Assembly (NCBI GenBank): GCA_030538425.1
Contig: JAUNTZ010000010.1
Coordinates: 1 to 64,000, forward strand
Length of the DNA: 64,000 nt
Reading direction: 5' to 3'
Origin: Paracoccus sp. (in: a-proteobacteria)
Lineage (GTDB): Bacteria > Pseudomonadota > Alphaproteobacteria > Rhodobacterales > Rhodobacteraceae
This document shows positions 36,193 through 45,071 of this stretch, in pieces. Made by a program: the position numbers and the translations under genes. The notes beneath the pieces were generated by a model that saw only the letters and a program-made list of their open reading frames with translations, did no database searches and had not been told where the DNA came from. The first letter of the stretch is position 1. The number at the start of each line of letters is the position of its first letter.

Positions 36193-38460
36193 TTAGCCAT
36201 CGCCCGAGGCCGCCGCAAGCCGCGCCCCCGCGTCACGATAAAGGGCGACATATTCGGCCACCATCCGCGCCGCATCATCGGCGGGAAGAACCGCCGGGAT
36301 CGCGGCGCGCAGCGCGGCCAGTTGGCCCGGATCAGATGCCAGTTCGGCAATCGCGCCCGCCCAGGCGTCAATGTCGATGCGCCCATTGCTGCGCGGGATG
36401 ATCCGGCCCGCCCGCACAGCACCGCGCGCCAGCATCTGCGGAAGCTGCCCCAGATCCGAGGCCAGCACCGGCACGCCCGCGCCAAGCGCCTCGATCACCG
36501 CCATCGGATAGCTTTCGCCCGCATAGGTCGAGGGCAAAATGGCCAGATCCGAGGCCGCAAAAAGCGCCGCCACATCGCCGCGCAACCCGGTCAGGTGAAC
36601 GAAACCGGGCACGCCTTGCGCGCTCAGGCGGTCGGCCTCGGGGCCTGCGCCGACAAGCAGCAGGTGAATGTCGCGCCCGGTTTGCGCGCGGGCGCGGGCC
36701 ACCGCCTCGATGGCCTCGGCCCAGCCCTTGTCAGCCACCGCGCGGGCCACCAGCGTGACCACGAAGGCGCCCGCAGGCGCGCCCAATGCGGCCAGATCGG
36801 CGGGGGCCGCGGGCGTCGTGTCGGCGGCATTCGCGATGATCCGCGCCCGCCCGTCGGGCAGGCCCTCGATATTGCGCGCGGCGGGGGCGGCAAGCCCGTG
36901 GGCCTGCGCATCCAGCCGCGCCAGCAGGCGGTTTCGCTGCGCCTCGGGCAGGGTTTCATACATGCCGTGCAGCGTGACCACCCGCGCAGCCGGGCCATCT
37001 GCATCCAGCAGCGCCTGATCCACCCAGGCGTGATGCGAATGGGCAATGTCAAAGCCAAACGCCGCCAGCATCTCGGGCAGGGCGGCGGGCTCGGACACAA
37101 GCGGGATGTCGCACGACAGGTTGGCGCGAAGGGCGGGCTCTGCGGGCTCCAGCCCGCAGTCAAGGAACGTCACCGTATGACCCGCCCGGCGCAGCAGATT
37201 GGCGAGGTTGAGCGCAAAGCTCTCGGCCCCGCCCGCCGCAAAGCCCGCCGACAGGATCAAGACACGCAGCGGCGGCGCGCTCTCCTCGCCCTGCAAAAGC
37301 GTATCAAGACGGTCCAGCCCCCCGCCCCGCGCGCCCAGCCAGATCGCCGCCAGCCGTTCACGCAGCGCCGCGCGGTCGCTCTCACGCATCTGGTAATGAC
37401 GCGCCACAGCCTGCGCGATGCGGCCATGTTCGGCATAGAAATCGTCCCGCGCATGTGCCGCGACTGAGACATTCGCGCCGTGAATGCGGTAATAGGACAG
37501 CGCCCCCGGCTCATAAGCCAAGAGCCCACCGCGCATCAGGTTCAGGTAGAACAGCCAGTCGCCGCAGACCCGCATGTCGCGCCACAGATCGGGCTCATAA
37601 AGCGACAGATCGGCGGGGCGGCGGAACAGGGCGGCGCTGACATTGGAAATCAGGTTGGTATGGGCAAAGCCCTGCGCCACGGCCTCGGCCCCGGTCAGGC
37701 GAAAGGGCGCATCCAGAAGCGGCAGGTCCAGCCGCTCGGATGCGGTGCCAAGCGGGGTGTGCCCGTCATGGAAGATCACCTGCCCAAAACCCAGCCGCAC
37801 CGCCGGATTGGCAAAGGCGGGGACCAGCCGCTCAAGGAAATGCGGATCGGCCCAATCGTCGCTTTCCGCAATCCAGACCAGATCCCCCCGCGCCTCGGCA
37901 ATGCCCCTTTGCCATTGCCCGAAGGGGCCGCCGGAATTGGTCTCGCTCACGATCAGCCGCGCGTGGTGGCTATCCGCCAGCCGCGCGGCATAATCGCGCA
38001 GGATCCGGGCCGAACCATCGGTCGAGGCATCGTCAAGCAGGATCAGTTCAATATGCGGATAGGTCTGGGCAAGGATGCTGTCGATCCGCTGCGCGAGAAA
38101 GGGCGCGTGGTTGTAATTCGGCACGATCACGCTGACCAAAGGCGCATAGGGCGCGGTCTCGCGCTGAAACCGCGCCGCAAGACCCGCATCAGAGGCGGGC
38201 GCGAACAGCGCAGGATAATCGCCCCGCGCAATCACGCGGTTCACCGCCATCAGCGCGGGATACAGCGCGCGTTTCAGCCACAGCGCCGCGCGCGGATGCC
38301 GCGACAGCATCGCGCGATAGCGGCGGCGGGCAAAGCGGTTCATCCGCGAGGCAAGAGGGGCAAGACCGGGCATCGCCCACCGATACAACCGCGCCGGGAG
38401 GCCGTCCAGCCTCCGCCCGCCGCAACCGCATTGCACCTGCGCGGCCTGATCGCGCGACAC
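36193..38460 (-). CDS. Two-domain glycosyltransferase (GT2 fused to GT4)
   Basis: Up to 755 aa. The first half is a GT-A family 2 enzyme: LVSVIVPNYNHAPFLAQRI, LILLDDASTDGS and the DxD-like region WIAESDDWADPHFLE. The second half (from about 395) is a GT-B family 4 enzyme: SAGFAAGGAESFALNLANLL, HSHHAWVDQAL, VTLVARAVADKGWAEAIEA and the nucleotide-sugar site PSTYAGESYPMAVIEALGAG. The role is likely in surface polysaccharide; acceptor and sugars are unknown. The start is uncertain: a GTG at 38460 is the longest, and ATGs lie at 38373 and 38343, none with a good ribosome-binding site. Confidence 0.85.
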   Translation of the reverse strand: MSRDQAAQVQCGCGGRRLDGLPARLYRWAMPGLAPLASRMNRFARRRYRAMLSRHPRAALWLKRALYPALMAVNRVIARGDYPALFAPASDAGLAARFQRETAPYAPLVSVIVPNYNHAPFLAQRIDSILAQTYPHIELILLDDASTDGSARILRDYAARLADSHHARLIVSETNSGGPFGQWQRGIAEARGDLVWIAESDDWADPHFLERLVPAFANPAVRLGFGQVIFHDGHTPLGTASERLDLPLLDAPFRLTGAEAVAQGFAHTNLISNVSAALFRRPADLSLYEPDLWRDMRVCGDWLFYLNLMRGGLLAYEPGALSYYRIHGANVSVAAHARDDFYAEHGRIAQAVARHYQMRESDRAALRERLAAIWLGARGGGLDRLDTLLQGEESAPPLRVLILSAGFAAGGAESFALNLANLLRRAGHTVTFLDCGLEPAEPALRANLSCDIPLVSEPAALPEMLAAFGFDIAHSHHAWVDQALLDADGPAARVVTLHGMYETLPEAQRNRLLARLDAQAHGLAAPAARNIEGLPDGRARIIANAADTTPAAPADLAALGAPAGAFVVTLVARAVADKGWAEAIEAVARARAQTGRDIHLLLVGAGPEADRLSAQGVPGFVHLTGLRGDVAALFAASDLAILPSTYAGESYPMAVIEALGAGVPVLASDLGQLPQMLARGAVRAGRIIPRSNGRIDIDAWAGAIAELASDPGQLAALRAAIPAVLPADDAARMVAEYVALYRDAGARLAAASGDG

Positions 38461-38613
38461 TCTGCCGGTTTGCGTAGTTCGCCGTCCCTCAGGCCAGATG
38501 GTTGCATCGCTGACACTTCACCCACTGCAAGCTGGTGTGACCAGAGCAGCAGCCCGCCCGAGCGTCCGGCTCGACTTCGGTCGGGTGCAGCACCGCGAGG
38601 GCGTCCAGCCCTC

Positions 38614-40227
38614 CTATTCGCGCAGCACAGTCCCCTCAGGCCATGTGATCGTCGTGTCCAGCGTGATCTCCAACACCTCGCCCGCCGCAAGGTCGCGTTC
38701 CCAGACCAGCAGGCCGCGTTTGTCCTCGGGGTCGGTCTCGGTCGGCGGGATTGAGGCGGTCCAGTCCACGCGCAGGGTCTCTTGCTCGCTGACCGGCACT
38801 TGATCGACCAGCCGCAGCGGCCAGTCTCGGCCGGTCAGGTTGCGCGCCGAGAGGATGGCGGTTTCCTCGCGCCGATTCGTGCGTGAGATCAGCCCGCGTT
38901 CGCCCGTCGCGCGCGAAGGAGTGCGCCGTTCCAGCACGATGCCGTCGATGGCGCCAAAGCCCAATGCGACTTCCTCGTCAGGCGGGATCAGCGGCAAGGC
39001 GGTCTGCGCCACCATCGCGCCATCGCTATACAGCGTGGCCTGACCGGGCAGCAGAACCTCTCCGGTGCTGTTGACCAGATCGGCCACCAGATAGGCGCGG
39101 TTGTCGCGCGAGGGAACGGCCTCGGCGGTGATTTCGGCTTCAAGCGTGGCGGATTCCAGCGACAGGCGCAGCGCATCCGCGCCCGAGCGGATCGTGACCG
39201 GGCGCGGGTAATCATAGATCAGCGTCGCGCCCAGCATCACCGGCATGGCTGCCAGACCGCCGCCATAGGCTGCATCCGACGACTCCCGGGTCAGGGCAGG
39301 GGCCGCCGCGGGTCCCCCATTCCGTTGAGACGAGGCCGTCTGCGGGTCAATCGCGCGGATGATGCGCGGGGAAAGCTCGGACGGCGCGGCGCGGTCCGAG
39401 GGCCGCGCGGTCGAGAAGGTCAGTGCGGCATCGGTCCAGTCCTCACCGGTCTGCTGCCAGACCAGAACGCCTCGATCCATCTGCACCTGCCCGTCATCCT
39501 GCGTCAGCCGCAGGTCATAGACCGGCGCCCAGGCAGCCGCATGGCTGCTGGCCACAACGCGGATCTGCGCAGGCCCGCCCGCGCCCTCAACCGCGATAAT
39601 CAGCGCGTTTTGCGGCGCGGGCCCGGCGGTCAGTGCGGCAAATGCGGCACGGGCGCGGTCAAGGGCGCGCTGATAGTCCTCGCGGCTTTGTTCGGCGGCA
39701 AGCGCCTCGGTCTCGGCCTCGATCATCGCGGCGCGGGCCTCGCGGATGCGGGCTTCGGCGCGCGCGGCAAAGGCGAAGGGGTCGTCGCCCGCGACCCCGT
39801 CCGTGCCGGACATGGTGCGTATGATCGAGATCATATCCTCGGCGGTGCGACCGTCGGCGCGGATCAGCGCAATGCGCGCGTCCAGCTCATGCAACTCACG
39901 TTCCCGGCGCTGCACCTCCTCCCGCGCGGCCTCTACCTGCGCGCTGTCGGGCGCGCGGTCGGGAAGCGGGCGGCGCTGTTGCATACTGACCGCGCCGATG
40001 GTCGCGCCCTCACCCGTGACACGCAGCCCGGCGGGGTCCAGCCCCTGCGGAACGCCGGTCACGACGATCTCATGCGCGCCTTCGGGCAGGTCCAGCGCGA
40101 TCTCGCGCGCGATGCTGGCCCCGTCGGGGTAAAGCGTGACCTGAGCGACCGGGGCTGTCGTCTCGATCACCTCGGCCCCAAGCGGCGTGGCCAGAAGAAT
40201 GGCGGTGCTGGTCAGAATTCTGCGCAT
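38614..40227 (-). CDS. DUF4139 (mucoidy inhibitor MuiA-like) secreted protein
   Basis: A 537-aa protein with a short signal peptide (LTSTAILLATPLGAEV), then the DUF4140 N-terminal domain (VAQVTLYPDGASIAREI, GAHEIVVTGVP), a coiled coil of about 100 residues (VEAAREEVQRRERELHELDA) and the DUF4139 beta-rich domain (AWAPVYDLRLTQDDGQVQMD ... WTDAALTFSTARPSD). A homologue named MuiA was linked to capsule/mucoidy control; the mechanism is unknown. It is transcribed alone, with a weak palindrome (GAGGGC/GCCCTC) just after the stop. Confidence 0.87.
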   Translation of the reverse strand: MRRILTSTAILLATPLGAEVIETTAPVAQVTLYPDGASIAREIALDLPEGAHEIVVTGVPQGLDPAGLRVTGEGATIGAVSMQQRRPLPDRAPDSAQVEAAREEVQRRERELHELDARIALIRADGRTAEDMISIIRTMSGTDGVAGDDPFAFAARAEARIREARAAMIEAETEALAAEQSREDYQRALDRARAAFAALTAGPAPQNALIIAVEGAGGPAQIRVVASSHAAAWAPVYDLRLTQDDGQVQMDRGVLVWQQTGEDWTDAALTFSTARPSDRAAPSELSPRIIRAIDPQTASSQRNGGPAAAPALTRESSDAAYGGGLAAMPVMLGATLIYDYPRPVTIRSGADALRLSLESATLEAEITAEAVPSRDNRAYLVADLVNSTGEVLLPGQATLYSDGAMVAQTALPLIPPDEEVALGFGAIDGIVLERRTPSRATGERGLISRTNRREETAILSARNLTGRDWPLRLVDQVPVSEQETLRVDWTASIPPTETDPEDKRGLLVWERDLAAGEVLEITLDTTITWPEGTVLRE

Positions 40228-40296
40228 GGCGACAACCTTTTCTGAAGGGCCTTTGCTGAATGGCCAAAGGCTTGCGGCAGACGCATCAAAACGCAA

Positions 40297-40320
40297 GAGG
40301 GCGCCCATCGGGACGCCCTC
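40297..40320 (-). terminator. Terminator of asd
   Basis: GAGGGCG/CGCCCTC with an inner GGG/CCC pairing forms a stable hairpin 15 nt after the asd stop on the minus strand, followed by TTGCGTTTTG. It separates asd from the DUF4139 gene. Confidence 0.7.
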
Positions 40321-40335
40321 ACATTCGCGTATGGC

Positions 40336-41358
40336 TCAGCCCTTTTTCAGCACCCGATTGCCCAGCAATTCCGCAATCTGCACCGCGTTCAGCGCGGCAC
40401 CCTTGCGCAGGTTATCGCTCACGCACCACAGGTTGATGCCGTTCTCGATCGTCGAGTCCTGACGGATGCGCGAAATATAGGTGGCATATTCGCCCACCGA
40501 TTCGATGGGGGTGATATAGCCGCCCGGCTCACGCTTATCGACGACAAGGATGCCCGGTGCCTCGCGCAGGATATCGCGGGCCTCGTCCTCGTCCAGAAAA
40601 TCCTCGAACTCGATGTTGATGGCCTCGGAATGGCCGACAAAGACCGGAACCCGCACGCAGGTCGCGGTGACCTTGATCGACGGGTCGATGATCTTCTTCG
40701 TCTCGGCGACCATCTTCCATTCTTCCTTGGTCTGGCCGTCTTCCATGAACACGTCGATCTGCGGGATCACGTTGAAGGCGATCTGCTTCTGGAATTTCGA
40801 CGGCGGGACCTCCGAGGTCGGGTTATAGACCGATTTCGTCTGTTCCCACAGCTCATCCATGCCGTCCTTGCCCGCGCCCGACACCGATTGATAGGTCGCC
40901 ACGACCACCCGCTTAATCCGCGCCCGGTCATGCAGCGGCTTGAGCGCGACAACCATCTGCGCGGTCGAGCAGTTGGGGTTGGCGATAATCATCTTGTTGC
41001 GGTAGCCCTCAATCGCGTCGGGGTTTACCTCAGGCACGATCAGCGGGATCTCGGGGTCGTAGCGGTAAAGCGACGAGTTGTCGATCACCACACAGCCCTG
41101 CGAGGCGGCGATGGGCGCGTATTTCTTGGTCGCGTCCGAGCCGATGGCGAACAAGGCGATGTCGCAGCCAGTGAAATCGAAGCCCTCAATGTCCTTGCAT
41201 TTCAGGGTCTTGTCGCCATAGCTGACCTCGGTGCCAATGCTCCGGCGCGAAGCCAGAGCGATCACCTCATCGGCGGGGAACTGACGTTCCGCCAGAATGT
41301 TCAGCATTTCGCGGCCCACATTGCCCGTGGCGCCCGCGACGGCGACTTTGTAGCCCAT
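40336..41358 (-). CDS. asd: Aspartate-semialdehyde dehydrogenase
   Basis: A 340-aa enzyme of the lysine/threonine/methionine branch and of diaminopimelate synthesis. It begins YKVAVAGATGNVGREMLNIL. The catalytic Cys is in IIANPNCSTAQMVVALKPL, and the acid/base His in VRVPVFVGHSEAINIEF. The start at 41358 has AAGGAGAGG upstream. The frame is open to 41454 only through non-family residues. It shares the DAP pathway with dapB at 50.3 kb but is not clustered with it. Confidence 0.96.
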   Translation of the reverse strand: MGYKVAVAGATGNVGREMLNILAERQFPADEVIALASRRSIGTEVSYGDKTLKCKDIEGFDFTGCDIALFAIGSDATKKYAPIAASQGCVVIDNSSLYRYDPEIPLIVPEVNPDAIEGYRNKMIIANPNCSTAQMVVALKPLHDRARIKRVVVATYQSVSGAGKDGMDELWEQTKSVYNPTSEVPPSKFQKQIAFNVIPQIDVFMEDGQTKEEWKMVAETKKIIDPSIKVTATCVRVPVFVGHSEAINIEFEDFLDEDEARDILREAPGILVVDKREPGGYITPIESVGEYATYISRIRQDSTIENGINLWCVSDNLRKGAALNAVQIAELLGNRVLKKG

Positions 41359-41436
41359 AGCGGCCTCTCCTTCGTGTGTCGAGCCTTCGCCCATACAGCA
41401 AATGCTGCGCCTGTGGAAGGGGCGGGTGCCTCCGGC

Positions 41437-41459
41437 GGGGATATTTGGGGACAAAAGAC
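41437..41459 (+). repeat. Dispersed motif copy (GGATATTT...GACAAAAGAC type)
   Basis: Near-identical to the copy at 6774-6796, including the left flank TGCCTCCGGCG. It lies between the ends of the GT29 gene and asd and is oriented opposite to both. Confidence 0.7.
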
Positions 41460-41460
41460 C

Positions 41461-42078
41461 CTAAGCGATACGCGTGATCCGCGGGTCGGCGCGCATGAGG
41501 TCGACGACAAGGGCGGATTCGGCGGCGAAATCGTGGGGGGTTTGGTCGGCGCTGCGGCTGCCCGACAGCGATTGCGAGGCGAAGAAGTCAAAGCCGTAAA
41601 GCGTCAGCCGGGCCAGAGGCGCGCGGGACAGCAGGTCGATCAGCATCGCGCCCGTGGTCGGCGGTGCGCCAAGGCGGGCCTTCAGCCCCGCGTAGTCGGG
41701 CAGCGGGTGCAGATAAAACCCCGCGCTTTTGGCCGTCGCATAGTCCAGACGTTTGCGTTTGTGTGAGAACCACGCCAGCCGCGCGGGGTTCAGCCGCGCC
41801 CGGTCGGCATCTGGCAGGCTTGTGGCAAGCGCCAGAATATCGGTGCGGGTGCCGTGGCTTAGGGCTGCGGGCATGGGCGCGCGGTTGATGCGGATGACGG
41901 TATCATGCGCGTCGATATCCGCGCCGTGTCGCGCCTGCGTCAGGGCGCGGGCATTGCCGATCAGGGCGACGGATTGGCCTTGCAGCATGTCCAGCCAGTC
42001 CGATTGCGCGACGGACAGGTTTTGCAGCGCGGGCTCGCTGCGCAGGGTCCGCGCCAGATAAAAGCGCAGCCGGTTCAT
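41461..42078 (-). CDS. Glycosyltransferase family 29-like (sialyltransferase-fold) protein
   Basis: A 205-aa protein that carries both hallmark regions of GT29. An L-motif-like stretch (VALIGNARALTQARHGADID, then HDTVIRINRAP) lies near residue 38, and an S-motif-like stretch (TTGAMLIDLLSRAPLARLTL, then YGFDFF) near residue 140, followed by a His in TPHDFAAE. GT29 enzymes use CMP-activated sialic acid, and in plants a member uses CMP-Kdo. The L- and S-motif cysteines of animal enzymes are absent. It overlaps the LpcC-like gene by 4 nt, so it likely decorates the LPS core. Sugar and acceptor are inferred, not shown. Confidence 0.8.
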   Translation of the reverse strand: MNRLRFYLARTLRSEPALQNLSVAQSDWLDMLQGQSVALIGNARALTQARHGADIDAHDTVIRINRAPMPAALSHGTRTDILALATSLPDADRARLNPARLAWFSHKRKRLDYATAKSAGFYLHPLPDYAGLKARLGAPPTTGAMLIDLLSRAPLARLTLYGFDFFASQSLSGSRSADQTPHDFAAESALVVDLMRADPRITRIA

Positions 42079-43100
42079 GCCAAGAGCTTGCGATAGACGG
42101 CGACGATGGCGCTTGCCTCGTCCTCAATCCGGTGGTTGGCGGTGACATGGGTCTGCGCGGCCTGTCCCGCAGCCCTGCGCGCGGCGTCATCGTCCAGCCA
42201 AGCGGCAAGCGCGCGGGTCAGCGCATCACCGTCACCCGCAGGGATCAGTGAGCCGGTCTTTCCGTCGCGGATCAGCGTCTCATATGCCCCCACCCGCGCC
42301 GCGACAGCAGGCACGCCGCAGGCCATCGCCTCAAGCGGGGTGAGGCCGAAGCCCTCCCACCGCGCGGGCGCGGCGAATAGATCAAGCGCCTGATAATACT
42401 CGACAACCTGCGCCCAGGGCAGTTCGCCCAGGAAACGGATGCGGTCTTGCAGCCCCGCCGCGCGGATCTGCGCCATCAGATCATCGGCAAAACCGCGATT
42501 GTCGGCCGTGATCCGCCCGGTAAAGACCAGTTGCGCGCGGGGGCGGTCAGGGAACAGGCGCAGCGCGGCCTGAACCAGCAGATCGACGCCCTTTTGCGCG
42601 CGCACCCGGCCAAAGCAGCCGATCACCACATCATCCGGCGCAAAGCCCAGCCTTGCGCGCAGTGCCGCGCGGTCAGGGCTGGGGTGAAACACGGAGGTAT
42701 CGACCCCATGCAGGATCACCGTCGCCTCGCGCTCCAGATAGCTGGCGGCCTGCGGCGAGGTCGCGATCAGCGCATCCTGTTGCCGGATCAGCCAGCGGGT
42801 CAGCCCGGTATGGCGGCGCTGTGCCGCGCTTGTGAACAGCAAGAGGTAGCGGCGGCGCAGGATATGGCGCAGGGCGAGGCCCAGCACCATCTCGGTATTG
42901 CGCCTTGCGTGCCAGACCCGCCAGCGGTCGCGCGGCAGGGTCGCGGCGCGGGTCAGCGGGATATGCGGCAGATCATCCGGCAGGCCCGGCCCGGTGGTCA
43001 CGATCCCGATCATTCGCGCCTGCACCGGGATCAGCCGGACCACGGTCGCGGTGACGCCCGACAGGCGGCGCTTGAGATTGGGGGCTACGACCTCAATCAT
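42075..43100 (-). CDS. lpcC: LpcC-like LPS core mannosyltransferase (GT4)
   Basis: A 341-aa GT-B enzyme of family 4, closest in pattern to LpcC, which in Rhizobium adds mannose to the inner-core Kdo of LPS. It starts MIEVVAPNLKRRLSGVTATV. Middle elements are ATVILHGVDTSVFHP and IGCFGRVRAQKGVDLLVQAA, and the nucleotide-sugar site is APARWEGFGLTPLEAMACG. It overlaps the MFS stop upstream by 8 nt and the GT29 start downstream by 4 nt. LpcC specificity is inferred from resemblance. Confidence 0.82.
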   Translation of the reverse strand: MIEVVAPNLKRRLSGVTATVVRLIPVQARMIGIVTTGPGLPDDLPHIPLTRAATLPRDRWRVWHARRNTEMVLGLALRHILRRRYLLLFTSAAQRRHTGLTRWLIRQQDALIATSPQAASYLEREATVILHGVDTSVFHPSPDRAALRARLGFAPDDVVIGCFGRVRAQKGVDLLVQAALRLFPDRPRAQLVFTGRITADNRGFADDLMAQIRAAGLQDRIRFLGELPWAQVVEYYQALDLFAAPARWEGFGLTPLEAMACGVPAVAARVGAYETLIRDGKTGSLIPAGDGDALTRALAAWLDDDAARRAAGQAAQTHVTANHRIEDEASAIVAVYRKLLA

Positions 43101-44280
43101 CCTGCGGCTCCGACATCCGCGTAAAGATCAGCAGCGCCACCGCCAGAGGCAGCGCGAAAAAGGCAAACAGCATCGCATAGGCATAATCCGGCCCGCCCGA
43201 GGCCGCCCATGCGTAAACCGGGCGCGAGCCGAATTGCATCAGCCCCACCCCGCCAATCGAGAACATATTGAAGAAGGTGACGCCGCGCCCGACCAGATGC
43301 GGCGGCAAAAAGGCGCGGCCCTGCGACATCACCAGCACAAAGCCCGCCCCCGACAGCCCGACCAGAGCCAGCAGGATCACCGCCGGGATCAGCCCCGCCG
43401 CCGGTGCAAGCGCGAGCACCGCCAGCGTGACCACCGTCGCGCCCGAGGCCATCAGGATCGCGCGCCGCAGCCCGCCCGCCGCCCGCACCGCAGGCCCGAT
43501 CAGGAAGTTCCCGGCAATCATCGCCAGCCCCATCATCAGGGTCGCATAACCGATCACATCCTCGGACGCGCCATAGACATCGGCCAGATAAGGCCCGACC
43601 CACAGCCCGCGAATCGCCGCGCTGGCGGCGTAATTCACCGCAAACAGCGGCAGGATCAGCCATAAGGCGCGAATCGCCAGCAGCTCACTCAGGCTGCCTT
43701 GCGGGTGGCTGGCATCCAGACGGGCGGGGTCGCGCACCATCAGCCAGACCGCCGCCGCGACAACCAGCGTCAGCACGGCTGCGGCCCAGAGGGTGGGTCT
43801 CCAGCCAATCGCCTCGACCAGCGCGACAAGGGGCGTCGCGCCCAGGATATTGCCAAGTGAGCCGATCCCGATCACCGCACCGGCCAGCGCCCCGAAGGCT
43901 GTGGCGGGGAACTCTCGCGCGAAGATGTAGTATGACCCCATCAGCACCGGCGCGCAGCCCACGCCAAGCAGGGTCATCGCCAGATGGATATGCCAGACCT
44001 GCGTCGCCATGGCGAAAACCGCCGCTCCGCCCGCTCCGCCCAAAGCCAGCAGAACCGCGACCGTGCGGCGCGGACCAAAGCGGTCCAGCGCGGCGCCAAC
44101 CGGGATTTGCATCGCGGCAAAGCCCACGAACCACAGCCCCGAGGATACCGCCAGCGCATCGGGCGCCGCCCCGATCTCATCGTTCAGCACCTTGCTGAGA
44201 ACCGCCAGAAAGGCGCGGTAGAACTGGCTGAGCGTATAGCCCGCCACCAAGGCCATGATCCCCGGCGAGAAAAACCGCAT
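43093..44280 (-). CDS. MFS transporter
   Basis: A 395-aa, 12-segment major facilitator. Its start is MRFFSPGIMALVAGYTLSQF; the first half contains GLWFVGFAAMQIPVGAALDR with FGPRR, and SYYIFAREFPATAFGALAGA. The substrate is unknown. It is wedged between carbonic anhydrase (ATGA overlap) and the LpcC-like gene (8-nt overlap), so it belongs to the same transcript as two core-oligosaccharide enzymes. A bicarbonate or sugar-related substrate would be a guess only. Confidence 0.87.
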   Translation of the reverse strand: MRFFSPGIMALVAGYTLSQFYRAFLAVLSKVLNDEIGAAPDALAVSSGLWFVGFAAMQIPVGAALDRFGPRRTVAVLLALGGAGGAAVFAMATQVWHIHLAMTLLGVGCAPVLMGSYYIFAREFPATAFGALAGAVIGIGSLGNILGATPLVALVEAIGWRPTLWAAAVLTLVVAAAVWLMVRDPARLDASHPQGSLSELLAIRALWLILPLFAVNYAASAAIRGLWVGPYLADVYGASEDVIGYATLMMGLAMIAGNFLIGPAVRAAGGLRRAILMASGATVVTLAVLALAPAAGLIPAVILLALVGLSGAGFVLVMSQGRAFLPPHLVGRGVTFFNMFSIGGVGLMQFGSRPVYAWAASGGPDYAYAMLFAFFALPLAVALLIFTRMSEPQDD

Positions 44281-44936
44281 CAGATCGCCTCGAACTGGCC
44301 GTTTTCCGGGTTATAGACCAGCAAAAGCCCCTGCCCGATATCGTTGATGACACCGTGCAGCGTCAGGCGTTCATCCTCAACCGCGTCGCGGACAAAGGGG
44401 AAAGTCAGCAGGTTTTCCATTGAGGTAATCACCGCCTCACGTTCCAGCGCGGCGACCTGTTCCTCGGCGGGCAGGTCCTTGACCCGTTCGTAACCGGGGC
44501 GAAGAATGTCCATCCAGCGGCCGACGAAACTTGACTTGTCCTCAAGTTCAGGCGCAGCGCCCGAGCACATCGCATGACAGCCCGCCACGCCCCCGCAAGA
44601 GGTGTGGCCGATCACGATCAGATGCGTGACCTTCAGCGCCATGACCGCATATTCCACCGCAGCAGAGGTGCCATGCTGCAACCCGTCGGGCTGGAACGGC
44701 GGCACCAGATTGGCGACATTGCGGTGAATGAAGAACTCACCCGTATCGGCGCCAAAGATAGAGGTGACATGCACCCGCGAATCGCAGCATGAGATCACCA
44801 TTGCGCGAGGACGCTGACCGTCCTCGGCCAGGCGGCGATACCAGGCGCGGTTCTCAGCATGGGTGGTCGCGCGCCAACCATGATAGCGGTTAACCAGATA
44901 GGACGGCAGGGGACGGGCAGGGATCATCGGTGACAT
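44280..44936 (-). CDS. Beta-class carbonic anhydrase
   Basis: A 218-aa enzyme interconverting CO2 and bicarbonate. Zinc-site residues are readable: Cys51 and the Asp52/Arg54 dyad (VISCCDSRVHV), His111 and Cys114 (VIGHTSCGGVAG). Family length. Two starts 9 nt apart are possible (44936 and 44927); AAAAGG is better spaced for the second. It is the first gene of a four-gene overlapping unit with an MFS transporter, the LpcC-like enzyme and the GT29-like enzyme. Confidence 0.95.
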   Translation of the reverse strand: MSPMIPARPLPSYLVNRYHGWRATTHAENRAWYRRLAEDGQRPRAMVISCCDSRVHVTSIFGADTGEFFIHRNVANLVPPFQPDGLQHGTSAAVEYAVMALKVTHLIVIGHTSCGGVAGCHAMCSGAAPELEDKSSFVGRWMDILRPGYERVKDLPAEEQVAALEREAVITSMENLLTFPFVRDAVEDERLTLHGVINDIGQGLLLVYNPENGQFEAI

Positions 44937-45071
44937 CCTTTTGCCCCTGATCTGCCACACTCGGTTAATAGGCGCAATTCTTTGTATTTTCCGCTTGGCG
45001 ATTAGCGAAATATTCAGAGCTTGGGCGCATGGTGACCGCATCAAGACAAGCTGCGGCAGGCACTGAAAACA

